A DNA stretch of 64,000 bases from Ichthyophis bannanicus (GCA_033557465.1 CM066033.1:386329289-386393288); one strand, 5' to 3'. Shown: positions 20,642 through 32,073, counted from the first letter of the stretch. The notes: a model not told the origin generated them from the letters alone. Numbers and translations: made by a program.

Positions 20642-21330
20642 CAGTGGCTTACTTGGGATTGAATGGGCCCCTGGTGAAGAAATTAAGGTAGGCCCCTATA
20701 ACACCATGTTGACCAAGGTGATGGGGGGGTCAAGGTGTCCCGCAGTCATATCTCCAGTCAGGTTGCAGGGTGAGGAGCAGATATACTGTGTGTGTTGCAA
20801 ACGAAGGGGTGTGTACATGGGTGGATATCAGAAGCAGGGGAATCGTGTATGAGGCCATGGCTCTCAACCTATGATTCATCGAGGTCCATAAGAACATTAA
20901 AGGGTCCACAGGACATATAAAAGAGAAAAAAGAGGTGGGATTGATTGGGAAAAAGAGATTGGAGGGGACTGGCTGGGGAAAAGCAGAGAAAGAGAGAGAC
21001 TGGAGGGGAGTGGCTGGAGGGATAGAAAAAGACTAGTAGAGATAGAAAGGAGATGGGGTCCGAGAAGAGTGGTGTGGATTAACTAGGAGCCCCTGAACCT
21101 TTTGGAGCTTACTAAGGGAAATACTTAACCAAAAAGATTAGGAACCTCTTGTGTAAGAGTATCTGGGACAAGGGGGGAATGTCTGCTGTGGGTGAGATGT
21201 CTTATGTGGAGGACTATATATGTTGGGAGTCCCGCCCCCACCAGCCGCCTCTACCTTAGGCAATATGGTATTATAAGGGTCCATCTTAATTTTTCTGCCA
21301 AGGGCCCATTCAATCCCAGCTACGCCACTT
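20642..21330. mobile_element. Non-autonomous hAT-like element (689 bp)
   Basis: The left end CAGTGGCTTACTTGGGATTG is the inverted counterpart of the right end CAATCCCAGCTACGCCACTT. Symmetry extends inward through GAATGGGCCC / GGGCCCATTC. CAGTGGCGTAGC-type ends are typical of hAT elements. No 8-bp flanking duplication is preserved. Internal sequence is purine-rich and non-coding. Confidence 0.72.
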
Positions 21331-22017
21331 AAGAGTTTACTCTGAATTTTAAAAAAGGAGGAAGGTAGTAATTAACACTGTTTCCTCAAAGTAAGGACAT
21401 CTTCAAAAAAGGAAACCAATCAAATGTATTTATGAACCCTGCTTTGTCTAGTGCAGCATTTTCTTTGTCTGAATCTCTGGGACAAGCCAGCAAGCCTGGT
21501 TTTCAGGCCATTCCTAGTGAATCTGCATGGGATGGGTTTGCACATGCTGCTTCCATTATTTGCTGATTGAGAGATGGTGGATAATCATTTTTCTGTTACT
21601 GGGTCTCCTCCACTGGTGATTACAGTTTTCAGTTTCTTTGCTCTGTTTAATCTATATAATTTCTACAACCAGATGATTTATAAAAATATAGGTATATATG
21701 TATTTATACAAGTAGTATTTACTGTATCTGAATGTAAAATGCCTTAAGCTAGCTACAAGTAAATCAGTACATTAAATAACCTTAAAGGGACACAGAGTTA
21801 AATGAAAAATGGCACATCCCGATGTTGTTTTTTGCTTTGTCTCATACTTTATTTAGATTTTTGGTTTTGTTTGTTTTTTAAAAACCCTTGTACTGTAAAT
21901 GTGAATGTTTTAGAATGTCAGCATCCAGCACTACAGTAACTGATGACCGTTTACAAATTGTGATGCAATGATATGAAAATTCAAGTGAGAGAAACTCTGT
22001 GGCTGTTGTACACGAAG
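21331..22017. other. Intergenic, nothing recognised
   Basis: AT-rich sequence without a recognisable coding, tandem or inverted structure. Confidence 0.4.
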
Positions 22018-22353
22018 GGGGTAATTTTACAAGTCGCTTGAGTGTGTAGAGCAGTGTTTTTTCTTGCTTAAGAGTTGCTGCGGCATAGATATGAACACAA
22101 GTAGGCATCTACGTCTGTGCAGTATACCCATAGGCATTCTTGCAGGGCGGAGGACCAGCAGAGTGGGAGCGACATATTTTATAAAATGCATGAATATGTG
22201 CCTATTCTTAGAGGCGCACACACCCACATAGTAACACCTACTGGTGGGGTAATTTTATAAAAGCCCATGGGTGCATATGTTGCTCCTATAAAATACAGTA
22301 GATGCAGCATATGAGCCTTTCCTGCCTAGGCGCTCTATTGTAAAATTACTCTG
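22018..22353. mobile_element. Foldback element with GGGGGTAATTTTACAA ends
   Basis: The left end GGGGGTAATTTTACAA (22018) is mirrored by TTGTAAAATTACTCTG at the right (22339-22354). A further internal GGGGTAATTTTATAAAA block lies at 22246. The structure is that of a MITE-like DNA element; the superfamily is not determined. Confidence 0.62.
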
Positions 22354-22426
22354 AGGGCCTCAGTAGGAGGAGCCAGTCATGATGTTTCATTTTCCAAATT
22401 GCTGTTGCATCATGTGTATATGCTAA

Positions 22427-23022
22427 GGGGGTCATTCTGAGCCACGAACAGCAGGGATGGACGTCGCATTGGGATGTCTATCCCTGCTCTTTGTGCCCTT
22501 TCCCGCGCCGTCGTCCTTCCCCGTGCATTGTATGGGAAAGGGGCGGCATTAGGGTGGGCAGTGGGCTGTCGTTGGCCCTGGACGTGCAGGGCTAATTCTA
22601 ATGTCAGCCCTGTATGTCCGGGGCCAGCAACTTGAACAGGGAAGTTAGCCCACCTCCAAGGTGGAATAACTTCCCTGATGGGGAGGAAATGGCAGGACCT
22701 GGACTTGGAAGGGACAGCAGAGGGCATTCCCCGCAGTCCGGCCCCGGTCCTGGCCCCGGCAGGCCAGATCAGGGGTCGGGCTGCGGGGAAAGCACTTTGG
22801 GTGCCGGTGGCTGGGGATCACGGCTTTTAAATGTAGCCACAGTACCTGTAAGTGCAGGTCTGGTTGAATCGCGGTCCCGGCCTGCACGTACAGGCCTGTT
22901 CACGATTCTGATCCCGCTGGGCTAGATGTGCCCCATGGGATCAGAGTCATGACTCTCTCTGTGTGTCCAATTCCAACTGGGTGCAAAAAGGGTCTGTACA
23001 TCCAGGATGGAATGACCCCCTG
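22427..23022. mobile_element. Foldback element with GGGGGTCATTC ends
   Basis: The left terminus GGGGGTCATTCTGAG pairs with the right terminus GGAATGACCCCCT at 23009-23022. The interior (22480-22930) is GC-rich and contains short self-complementary blocks but no credible gene. It is probably a non-autonomous DNA transposon; the superfamily is unknown. Confidence 0.6.
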
Positions 23023-23194
23023 AGTGTCCAGACAGTCTTTGATCAGTGTTGGAGGGTGAACAGTATTAAGCATATTGGAATGCTGTTTGTAGGACAGGAT
23101 GGATATATATTCAAATTTATCTTGTCATTTTTGGTGTCGTGGTTCATTAATTAATGTCTCCTAAATCTGTAATGTACATCAGCAGATAGAGAGA

Positions 23195-23250
23195 GATATA
23201 TAAAGTTTTATTTATTTATTTATCTATCTATATATCTATATCTATATATA

Positions 23251-23310
<60 letters not shown>

Positions 23311-23336
23311 GATATAGATATAGATATACACACACA
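23195..23336. repeat. (TA)n / (TATC)n microsatellite
   Basis: Long run of TA dinucleotides with interspersed TATC/GATA units, interrupted at its right side by the inserted element at 23337-24003; the TA-rich tract resumes at 24004-24062. Confidence 0.9.
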
Positions 23337-24003
23337 CAGGCCCAAAAAACATGAGAACATCTCGTAGCATATAAGTTTACTTATGTCAATTGTCTTTTAT
23401 TAGGCATACTCCTTATCCAATAACATTGTCACTGTATCATATCATAATATACATAGTAAACTATTCATCAGTAACAAATACATAGTCATGCCTTTTGCCT
23501 ATATCATTTATTTTATCCCCCTTCCCCTTTCAATATTTCCCCCTTACCTACCCTACGATGTGCCTCTACCCTCTTCCCCTACCCCATACCCACTCCCCCG
23601 GTGTGTGTGGATTCTTACACTCCGCACAGGGGCCCATTCACTTCTTCTATTCAGCTATACCTCAGCTACCATCCCACAGTCTAACTCTTCGCTCCATCTG
23701 CCCCCTCCCCTCCAAACCTCCCTACTTCCCCACTCTGTGCCTTCCTTCCACCACTCCATCCTACCCCCCACCCCTCTTCTACATCCCCATTGCTAGTGGT
23801 CCATGTACGCCCGATATCATTTATAATCAAATCTCTAAAAATTCAAAAAGACATGTAAACGATTGACAAATTAATAATAAAAAAAAAAAGATGGCGACCG
23901 GAAATTGTCGAAATAAAGACGTTATATAGCTAAAAAAGGTAAATAAGTAAACTATTTAAGCTTTTAATTTACGAGATGTTCTCACTGTTTTTCGGCCACC
24001 CTG
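23337..24003. mobile_element. Mariner-like non-autonomous element in a TA repeat
   Basis: The ends are inverted: left CAGGCCCAAAAAACATGAG then AACATCTCGTA; right TACGAGATGTT then CTCACTGTTTTTCGGCCACCCTG. CAGGGTGGCC-type ends and insertion in a TA tract fit the Tc1/mariner superfamily, which targets TA. The interior is pyrimidine-rich (23510-23790) with no transposase. Confidence 0.75.
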
Positions 24004-24030
24004 TATATATGTGTATAGATAAAGATATAG

Positions 24031-24062
<32 letters not shown>
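24004..24062. repeat. TA/GA microsatellite, right half
   Basis: TATATATG, (TA)n and (GA)n runs continue the repeat tract left of the mariner-like insertion. Confidence 0.85.
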
Positions 24063-24063
<1 letters not shown>

Positions 24064-25672
24064 TGCGTGTTAAACCTGTTTTAGTGCATCCACGTTGAAA
24101 AAAGATGATTTTGATTTTTTCTGCTTCTGCAATGAACTGTTTCTTATCAGTGTTGTATAATGAATTTATCACTTTTCTCCAAGTTCACGTAATTTAACGT
24201 TCTAATGGGGCAGACAGTTTTCAAAGCCATTTCCACTGATCAGAGTCCTTTACAGAAATGGTCTTTCTTTGAAAACTGTCCACCCTATATGTATGTTTGT
24301 TAAAATTGTGTAAAATATGTAGATAAAATTATGTACAAAATCCACTACTTGTAATGTTACCTACAGTATGAGAGGTATGTCTGTGTTGGGGTGGGGTTTG
24401 GAAATTCATATTTCTGAAAATTTAAAAAAAATGTATTATATATATCACTCAAATAAAGTTCCTACACAAAAAGGAAGTGCAGATGTGTGCGGGTAGCTTA
24501 TTTCCTAGTTGATTTTCAAAGTGAAAGAGTGTGTAGACTTGAAAACTGGTGCACAGTCTGTGGATAAAAATTATGGGCAATTTGAAAATTGCTTTCATAA
24601 GTCATGAACCTAGCTATAAGTTATTTTTGTCTAGATTCTACAACTTGTTCATGATCTGGAGTGAAATCTGTTACTTGCCGTTGCCATTCATTGTATTGGA
24701 TTTAAAATAAGAAAATAGATCCTTCCGGCAGATTTAAAAAATAATGTGGAAACCTTGAGCAACTGAATATGCCTAATCTTCCCGGGACAGTAGATATCTC
24801 TTTATTGCACAGTGAGATAATACAACCTTATTGGAAACAAAAGTCTTCAAGATATTGGCTGGTTTCTAAGTAAGCTTTCATGTGAGGCAGACCTAGTCTG
24901 AGTCTTCCATCAATAACTGGGTGCAGATCCAAGTTCTGCCGCCCCCCTGGAGGATCCTTCCTGAGAGAATGGGCACACACATATAAACAAAGCAGAGTTT
25001 AATATTTTAAAGTATGATGTCCAATTATTATTTTTATGTGATTATTCTGAGAAGGGTGATGGTAGAGTGATCAAGATCCTTTTGTTTAGTTGTCAAATCT
25101 TGGTAGTAGTGGTGAGGTTGTAAGCACCTGCAAGTTAATTAAGTGGGGTACAAGGCTGAAGGCCTGCCTAGGATACCAAATACCCTTGTGCCAGTCATGG
25201 TTTTTTTGTGAGTGACAGAATTTTATATTGTCATATCGTGTAGGTTTCATTTGCATGATTTCACCAATTTGCTACTGTTTCCAGAGTGCTACTGTATGAA
25301 AGGTAAAGGAACTTGGTCCATACTTATATTTTAGCTTAATAAATTGAAAATAAGGATTAAATGCCATTTGAAGATTTTTTAGTTCTGCCGCTATACTGAG
25401 AAGAATGTACTGTAGCAATAATCTTCTGGCTTTCAAGGGGAGCTCACTGGCACCACTATGGAGCTATGCAAAATTCATCTCTTTCCAGGCTCTTAAAAAA
25501 ACTTAAAGCGAAGGCATTCTAAGTAGTTGGCAATTTTCAGTCATGCCGTTTACTCTGAAAATAGGCTGTAAAAATTGTCCTCCCCATTTGCCATTACTCT
25601 GACTATTTGAAAATGGCCCCCCCAGAGTACTAATGATCATCAGGTGCCATTTTTTATATGAAGGTTGGAGGC
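24063..25672. other. Intergenic, nothing recognised
   Basis: No ORF above background, no clear repeat. An AATAAA occurs near 24452 but nothing upstream suggests a gene ending there. Confidence 0.4.
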
Positions 25673-25680
25673 CATGGTGC

Positions 25681-26043
25681 CAGGGGTGGATCTGCTGTGA
25701 AACTAATGCAGCTTAAGCTTCAGGGCCTCTAATCCTGCAGGGGCCCCAGAAGCGACTTTAGTCCACATTGCTTAAAAATGTTGGGTCTCTGTATGAGAAG
25801 GGATTCAATACAAAATAATACTTTAATAACCTTTTAATTTTTATTTCAATTATGTAGTCTAGCCATAAATGAAAACATGTTCTGAGATGTAATGGTTACA
25901 TTTTTTAAAAATTTGTGGTGATCTGTCATGGAACAACCCCACTGAAGAAGATAACAGTAGTTATCCAGACCTTGTTGCTGGCTGCGAATTGGCTCCCATA
26001 ACAGTTCAAGCTTCAGGGCCCCGAAAATGTAGGTCCGCCACTA
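25681..26043. mobile_element. Non-autonomous hAT element with perfect 8-bp TSD
   Basis: CATGGTGC occurs at 25673-25680 and again at 26044-26051, directly flanking the element. The termini are imperfect inverted repeats (CAGGGGTGGATCTGC at the left; GTAGGTCCGCCACTA at the right), and the inner GCTTCAGGGCC block occurs near both ends. An 8-bp duplication with CAGGGGTGGA-type ends is diagnostic of hAT. The element is 363 bp and non-coding. Confidence 0.88.
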
Positions 26044-26439
26044 CATGGTGCACTAATACCCTGTGCCCTTTTTCCTATTTGTTTTGCCTGTTTCCAGATC
26101 GTGGCGTTCATTTGTTCATATTACACCCAAGACAAACTTGTACAGAAAAGAGATATAAGAAGTAACACAATATTCTAGGAAAATTTTAAAAAACCATCCA
26201 TAATATCCCTATAGTCCACATTCAAAAGAAGGTGGAAGGATAGGAAAACGACCAAGCGGGGCAGGAGAACCCCACTGAGCATTAATAAAGAAACATTTAC
26301 AGCACAAATATTAGATGCATAAAGGTCCCCAAGCTAAATTACTTATTGTACAGTCAAACCCCAGGCCCCTGCCCAGGAAAAGATGATGCATTAGACATCC
26401 CGGTGCTAATAAAGGTCGATAAATCAGTGGGCTGAAAGA

Positions 26440-27895
26440 CAACATATCTCTACATTTTACATATAACTAAACACTTACAAGGAATGAGGCACTGAGTTGT
26501 AGCACCCCAGATCTCGAGAACAAAAATTGCTGACACCTCTTTTGCATTTCCGTAGCCACATCGGGGAAAAATAGAAACTTTAACACCATGAAATAACATC
26601 GAGCACTTCTTATAATGGTCTTGGGCAAGCCACGTAACCCTCCATAGCCCATGTTCCCTGTAAGTATTAGCCTGTCTAATATCCCCTCGTGTTAAATGTA
26701 TCCCCCAATGTGATGTGACCACTTTGATTGAAGGATAAGGTGGTATACAAAACTGTCTAAATAAATAAATAAAATAAATAAATAATAAAGCTTAACATAG
26801 TATATGATGGCAGATAAAAAACTTAAGTAACCAGTTCTGTTGGAAACAAGAGCGCAAGTCACCAACAAAGCGGCCAACTGAGTTGACTCCACAAAAGATG
26901 ATTCCAACATTTCAGAAACATTAAGAACATCCAGTTTAATGCCTACATCCATTACTCCTAATTCCTCCTTTCTTGAAATCAAGTAAAATGTTTTAGATAT
27001 TGGAGGGACCAAATCCTGTGGAACAGACAAAACTTCTAACACGTAACTTCTAAACATGTCCACTGCCGACATCCCTGCTTTCTTAGGAAAGTTCAGTACC
27101 CTCAAGTTTGAAGCTCAGGCAGAATTTTCCAGCATTTCAACTTTGGAACAAAGAGCAATATTATCTTTGGTTAGGGCCGCAGTCATATCAGAGACTGAAT
27201 CTAGCCTCTGAGAATTTTGTACCTTTGAATCCAGAACAGCAACTGAACTCACACATAAATCCAAACTTAAAGTAATCTGATCCATTCTTGATGAAAGCGC
27301 AGCTGTTTGCTGAGTAATTATAGCCAACAGAGCAGTAATGGCATCTCCAATTCACTCCATGTAATCTTCTTAGGTTGGGGAAAATGTAAAACAGTCGGCA
27401 ATGAGGAAACTCCTGGTGGCCCAATTCCAATACCCGCATCAGGACCACTGGTCTGTGGCACACCCGCCACCTCTACAACTCCCTCAGAGGAACTTCCAGA
27501 TTCCAATGAAGAAGGTGCTCGACTCTCCCGTCGTAACACCCTGCTCCTGCACCCTAAAGATGCTGACTTCCGACCCCTCGGGCACTTGAGCAAATGGGAG
27601 AGGGGTGCTATCCCCCGAAGGCTATGGCAGATGCTGTACACCTGGAGGAGAGAGTGTGGTATCAGGTTCTTCTGCCTTCCTGGAGCTCTTCACAGCCAGA
27701 AGATCTGCTCCTGATCGAATTTCCCTCGTAACAACATTGCGAATGAATACAAACTGATCCATCAGACCTGGCACGGAAGACAAGAGCCCAACAGGGTAAG
27801 ACTTTGACTTCCCTTTCCTTTTCAGCATTCTGAGGTAACATGCCTTCAGGCATCCATCTTATTAGATACCCCCCCCCCCTGTAACTTACTCCCAA
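26440..27895 (-). pseudogene. L1-like ORF1 remnant, split by a SINE
   Basis: On the minus strand a coiled-coil-like segment (27327-27115, 'LSSRMDQITLSLDL') is followed by 'SNLRVLNFPKKAGMSAVDMF' and 'LVPPISKTFYL' (27105-26820), the RRM region of L1/Tx1-type ORF1 proteins. After an inserted SINE the C-terminal domain continues (26610-26467) with 'FFPDVATEMQKRCQQFL'. Upstream (27828-27320) is a Ser/Pro-rich N-terminal part. ORF1 proteins bind LINE RNA as trimers. Stops, including one at about 27113, and frameshifts show decay, and no ORF2 is attached. Confidence 0.78.
26612..26800 (+). mobile_element. CORE-SINE 3' fragment
   Basis: The segment starts in the CORE block (GGTCTTGGGCAAGCCACGTAACCC, same wording as 1725-2012 in the opposite orientation). 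It ends in GGTGGTATACAAAACTGTC followed by an (AAAT)n tail to about 26790. The tRNA head is missing. It interrupts the L1 ORF1 remnant, so it is younger than that element. Confidence 0.8.
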
Positions 27896-28115
27896 TTTTA
27901 GAGATTTTTGTGACTATTTTTTAATGTAGTCGCTCCATACTGCTCCCTGCTTTTCGTTTTGCACTCTTTCACACCCTCCTAAATTTGCTAATTTGCCATC
28001 TGATCCTCTGAGTGCATGATATTTTCCTTTTGACCAGGTCTTCTGCCAGGATTCATCCATCTCCCATCTCCTGCACCCTTTCCCTTGTAAATCTGCAGAG
28101 TTCTTATGCAACACT
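27896..28115. other. Short stretch without recognised feature
   Basis: Pyrimidine-rich sequence between the L1 remnant and the open frame at 28116-28367; it could hold downstream sequence of that frame. Confidence 0.35.
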
Positions 28116-28367
28116 TCATTTCAGGATATCTTTACCATCAGCCCGTGTTTCACGTCTGCATCCTACCACTGAAGATGTGTGGGCAAGCTTTAAATCTAGA
28201 TTCTCCAAAAGAAACGCCTTAGTTCTAGAAGCGTTTGGGTCCGTATTCATCCACAGCACTCCAGAGTTTTTACAAACGCTGGCTGCTGCAACTACAGAAA
28301 ACTGGATATTCAGTACCAGTATAGTGGTGCCAAAAATTACCAGTATGCGGACAACTTTTGTCTCCAT
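28116..28367 (-). CDS. Unidentified small ORF with signal/anchor segment
   Basis: An 83-codon minus-strand frame starts at an ATG in fair context (GGGATGG). It begins with a positively charged N-terminus and a long hydrophobic stretch (residues about 6-28, 'VRILVIFGTTILVLNIQFSV'). A hydrophilic part follows with one Asn-X-Ser site (DPNAS). GATGGTAAAG near the end resembles a splice donor, so this could be a first coding exon of a secreted or membrane protein. I cannot assign a family. It lies among transposon remnants, so a chance ORF remains possible. Confidence 0.3.
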   Translation of the reverse strand: METKVVRILVIFGTTILVLNIQFSVVAAASVCKNSGVLWMNTDPNASRTKAFLLENLDLKLAHTSSVVGCRRETRADGKDILK

Positions 28368-28443
28368 CCCAGCTCTGCTCAGACTGCCGTAATACTCTCT
28401 GGATAGTGCTGCGGTGGTCAGATAAAATATTCCATGACCCTAT

Positions 28444-28591
28444 GGAGCATGCTTACTAAAGCTTAATGCACATTAAAGAATGGTAAAGCATCTTAAGTGT
28501 GGCCATGGCCCTTTTATTTCTATAGACCATGGTCACACTTAACGCATCTTAACTTTCATTATTGCGCCTTAACCTTTAGTAAACATGGTGC
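28444..28591. mobile_element. Foldback element with GCATG(T/C)TTACTAAAG ends
   Basis: Left GAGCATGCTTACTAAAGC and right CTTTAGTAAACATGGTGC are inverted, and symmetry continues to the middle (CTTAAGTGTGGCCATGG / CCATGGTCACACTTAA), so the whole 148 bp is one imperfect hairpin. The ends resemble those of the larger unit at 33852-37747. Confidence 0.75.
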
Positions 28592-29497
28592 TGCTGAATA
28601 TGAGACTCACTGGCACTTAAGCAGGGGAGCAGCATTTGCTAACAGGTATCTTTGAAAACTGATCTGTAACTATTTCCAATTCTTCATGCTACTTCTGAAA
28701 GATGTGATAAATGAAGTTGATTAAAGAGGGCACAAAATATGGATCAGCCTCCAAAAGGGAAATTTTTTGGCCAAAAAATATTCTGTGTACAACTTACTCT
28801 ATAAAGTCCATTTTTGTTTTATAGTGTATAACAATATTTTGGTGTAAATACTGCCATGATAATGTTGTCTTATTGCAGAAGTTGTTTGTTAATATTTCTT
28901 GCTCGCATATCATATCAAACTTCCACATTTAAAAGCAAACTCCTCCACCATCGCAGTGTGCTCTGACACTTATCTGGAAACAGCTTACTAATATTCAGAA
29001 TTTGAAAAAAAGACATTTTTGGGACTGTGAGGAAGAAACTCATTGATCAGAATTGCTAGTGTGCACTCTTTTGCCTGAAAACTAAACAAGATTTGCAGAG
29101 CTGAAAACGGAATATTTAAATGTAAGCAAAAAACAATTGTGGTGATTCTTTGAATAAAGAGTTTTTTTAAAAACCTGAAGGACTGATGGATTAGAGAAAT
29201 CATTTGAGTTTATTTGGTTTTATTGTAATTCAGAGATCTCAAGAATAAAGCATTTTTTAGAACATCAAAAGTGTTTTTATCCTCATACATCATGAATTTT
29301 GTCTTTGAAGTGTGTGTCCTCTTCATAAGATATATATACCGTAGATCAGGTGGGTGAAAGTATGATTAACAAAACATAAATCAAGCCTGATGCATGATAT
29401 AATTCAATAACCCATTGGTACATAACTCCTCATATGCAATATCCTCCTTTTTATAGCTTATAAACTGCCTCTTCCCATTCTTCATACTCAATATGCT
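28592..29497. other. AT-rich intergenic DNA, nothing recognised
   Basis: No supported gene or repeat; several T- and A-runs. Confidence 0.4.
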
Positions 29498-29590
29498 GCA
29501 AATTTACTTTTAAATTAACCACCTAACTGAAATTTCTCTCCACTATACAATTCTTAAAAAAATAGAGAAATGTATGACCTAAGTCAAAAA

Positions 29591-29982
29591 CTGACGTATA
29601 TAGATCTATGAATGTCGGAAAAATAGCCTTGAGACAGTAATACTATCTCTTGAAGCTAATATTCCATTTTACTCAAATTGTTGAGCCCATATGAGAGCTT
29701 ACGATAAATAAGGTTTAACACCACTTGAAAGTATCACCAATAAACAATATAATGTCATAAAACCACTGTAAAGTTTTGAGACTGAGGGCCAAAGCAATCC
29801 ACTGTTAACAGGGTACTTATCTGAAGTCTCTCTGCCATGTAGCCATAGTCCCGTTTCATCAAGGTATGCAGTTGGCCCCAACACTCTTCCTTTGAAAAAT
29901 ATTCAAGGGGCTGAAGTTGTGGAAAAGATTCTTTAAGTAGGAATCAGTACTTTTAAGTAGCCTAAAAGCAGACACAGCACTG
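29591..29982. repeat. Penelope-like terminal repeat, left copy
   Basis: Nearly identical reverse complement of 32093-32484, exactly equal in length (392 bp). Only a few substitutions are seen (for example CATGTAGCC versus the complement of GGCTACATGGCGG). It starts CTGACGTATATAG and ends CAGCACTG. Confidence 0.93.
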
Positions 29983-30179
29983 CGTTTCGGGCGATTCAAA
30001 GCTGTTCACCCTGTTTTCAACAACGCTCACCAACTACATCCACTCCCTTCGTCGTCGCTGATTCTAGAGTGAGACGCCAGCGCATGCTCAATAGCGATCC
30101 GAATCAGAAAGCAGGAACTCAGTTTAAATAACCAGGAAACATGAACTGTCAGAAAGCTTTTAAAATGATACATACACAC

Positions 30180-30600
30180 TCAAAGTAAAGATGACCACTC
30201 TAATTCCTTATTTAAACCCAAAGGTTGCACTGTAGACCAGCGAAAAATCCACTGTTGTTCCAATAATTGAAGTTGTTGTTCGCGATCACCCCCCCGAGGG
30301 TGTGCAGGAACATGATCTAAAATTCTCCACAAAAAATCTTCAAATTGATGATGGTAATCTAAGCAGTGTTGTACCAAAGGAGCAGAAAGGACTGAACGTT
30401 TTATTCTTGAAGCATGTTCATTCAAATGAGTCTTAACAGCTTGAACAGTACGACCAATATACAACATATGGCAAGGACAAATTAATACATATACTGCAAA
30501 TGTAGTAGAGCAGCTTGTATTCCATCGTGAAACATGAATAAAGGAGGCAGAAGGAACCTCCCACTGACTGCCCTCAATTGTCCGCGAACAATGAGAGCAC
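30180..30600 (-). CDS. Penelope GIY-YIG endonuclease domain
   Basis: Continuing the RT in another frame, the minus strand reads 'CNSCSHC', a Cys-rich linker. It then gives 'FAVYVLICPCHMLYIGRT' (the GIY-YIG motif as VYV...YIG), 'VKTHLNEH', and a C-terminal 'LLEQQWIFRWSTVQPLGLN' block. This is the endonuclease that nicks target DNA in Penelope-like elements. A single frameshift near 30605-30640 separates it from the RT frame, so the copy is probably inactive. Confidence 0.88.
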
Positions 30601-30603
30601 GAA

Positions 30604-32073
30604 TTACATGCATGATGACCAGTTTCTATAGGTTTTTTTCACTTGTCTGTCCAAAGGAGAAGAAGTAGCTCCCACCAAATCTCTCAAATTGGAGCCTCGA
30701 GAATGTGCTATTTGTAGAGCTTTTTGAAAACATGGATGCAGCTGTAACATATGCCAATGTCTAAATAAAATTTGCTTAACACTCTGTATATGCGACATAT
30801 AAGGTAAAACTGCTACAAGTTTCTGAGAATCATCAATGACTGGGGTATTGGTGGACAGCAACCACTCACGATGAGTATATATTGCCCTTAATAGAGCCTG
30901 TCGAATAACTTTTCTGGGGTAGCCTCTCTGGAAAAGGCATTCAGATAATTCTTTCGCATGAGCCAAAAAATCTGTCAAAGTAGAACAAATGCGTCGAAGG
31001 CGAAGGAATTGGCCATATGGAAGCCCCCTCCGCATAACCCCAGGATGGAAACTTGAATAAGAGAGTAATGTATTTCTTTGAACAGGTTTACGGTACAAAG
31101 TAGTTTGAAAAGTGTCAGGTCCCTTACACACGGTAACATCCAAAAACTCAATTTGGGAAAAATCATATTGTAAAGTGAAAGATAAATTCACATTAAGAGA
31201 ATTCAACCATTCCACAAATTGATGTAGAGCAGCCTGAGTGTCCTGCCACAGAAAAAAGATGTCATCCAAAAACCTGACCCATAAGATTACTTTTTCATAC
31301 CAAGGGGAGGGATAAATATATGTGGATTCAAAATCAGACATATACAAGGTGGCCACAGACGGAGCTACCGTTGCCCCCATTGCAATCCCCTGAATTTGAT
31401 GATATATTTCCTGTTCAAACTGAAAATAATTACAAGTAAGTACTAACGTCAACATTTCCATAAAAAAAGATTGAGGAATGCGTTCAGGCAAACCAAGATC
31501 TAACTGAGTGATGACATTCAGTGCTTGGTCTTGGTTGATATTAGTATACATAGCTGTGATATCTAAAGAAGCAAGCCACCAAGAAGTCAAATCACCTTCA
31601 ACCTCATGTAATTTTGTGAGAAAATGAGTAGTGTCCTTTAAAAAAGAAGGAACACGCTGAGCACATGGTTGTAGAAATTTGTTGCAAAACTTAGACAATG
31701 GTTCTAAAGCCAACCCCCGACAAGACACAATAGGTCGGCCCAGGGGTGCTGTAATTGACTTATGTATTTTAGGCACAGTATAAATGAAAGGAATCTTTGG
31801 ATGTTTGGCCACCAAAAATCCAAATTCTTTCTTTGTTATCCAATTATTGTTCAATGCCTTAGACATAAGATCTTGAATAGTCTTTTGCAAACCAGGAAAA
31901 GGATCCTCTAATATTTTAGCGTAATAAGTCAAATTGTTAAGCTGATCCAGAAGCTGAGTCCGATATTGGTCATAAGACTGTATGACCGTGGCACCCCCCT
32001 TATCAGCCCGACGAAGTACTAAATTATGGTTATTACGAAGTTGTTTAACAGCAGACCACTGAGTTGCAAACAA
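30604..32073 (-). CDS. Penelope-like reverse transcriptase
   Basis: 489 codons with the diagnostic Penelope RT blocks: 'ADKGGATVI' (23-31), 'YTVPKIHK' (98-105), 'GRPIVSCRG' (112-120), 'SLDITAMYTNI' (169-179), 'QGIAMGATVAPSVATLYM' (228-245), the catalytic 'FLDDIFFLW' (268-276) and 'FLDVTV' (310-315). The thumb follows. The N-terminus is probably missing: the frame starts just inside the right terminal repeat boundary at 32092, so this is a 5'-truncated copy. Catalytic residues look intact. Confidence 0.93.
   Translation of the reverse strand: MFATQWSAVKQLRNNHNLVLRRADKGGATVIQSYDQYRTQLLDQLNNLTYYAKILEDPFPGLQKTIQDLMSKALNNNWITKKEFGFLVAKHPKIPFIYTVPKIHKSITAPLGRPIVSCRGLALEPLSKFCNKFLQPCAQRVPSFLKDTTHFLTKLHEVEGDLTSWWLASLDITAMYTNINQDQALNVITQLDLGLPERIPQSFFMEMLTLVLTCNYFQFEQEIYHQIQGIAMGATVAPSVATLYMSDFESTYIYPSPWYEKVILWVRFLDDIFFLWQDTQAALHQFVEWLNSLNVNLSFTLQYDFSQIEFLDVTVCKGPDTFQTTLYRKPVQRNTLLSYSSFHPGVMRRGLPYGQFLRLRRICSTLTDFLAHAKELSECLFQRGYPRKVIRQALLRAIYTHREWLLSTNTPVIDDSQKLVAVLPYMSHIQSVKQILFRHWHMLQLHPCFQKALQIAHSRGSNLRDLVGATSSPLDRQVKKTYRNWSSCM

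Noticed and set aside
29699..29884. Pair of near-identical 61-codon genes at 29699-29884 and 32191-32376
   Set aside because: They are the same stretch of the inverted terminal repeats of the Penelope-like element, with no sign of being a protein.
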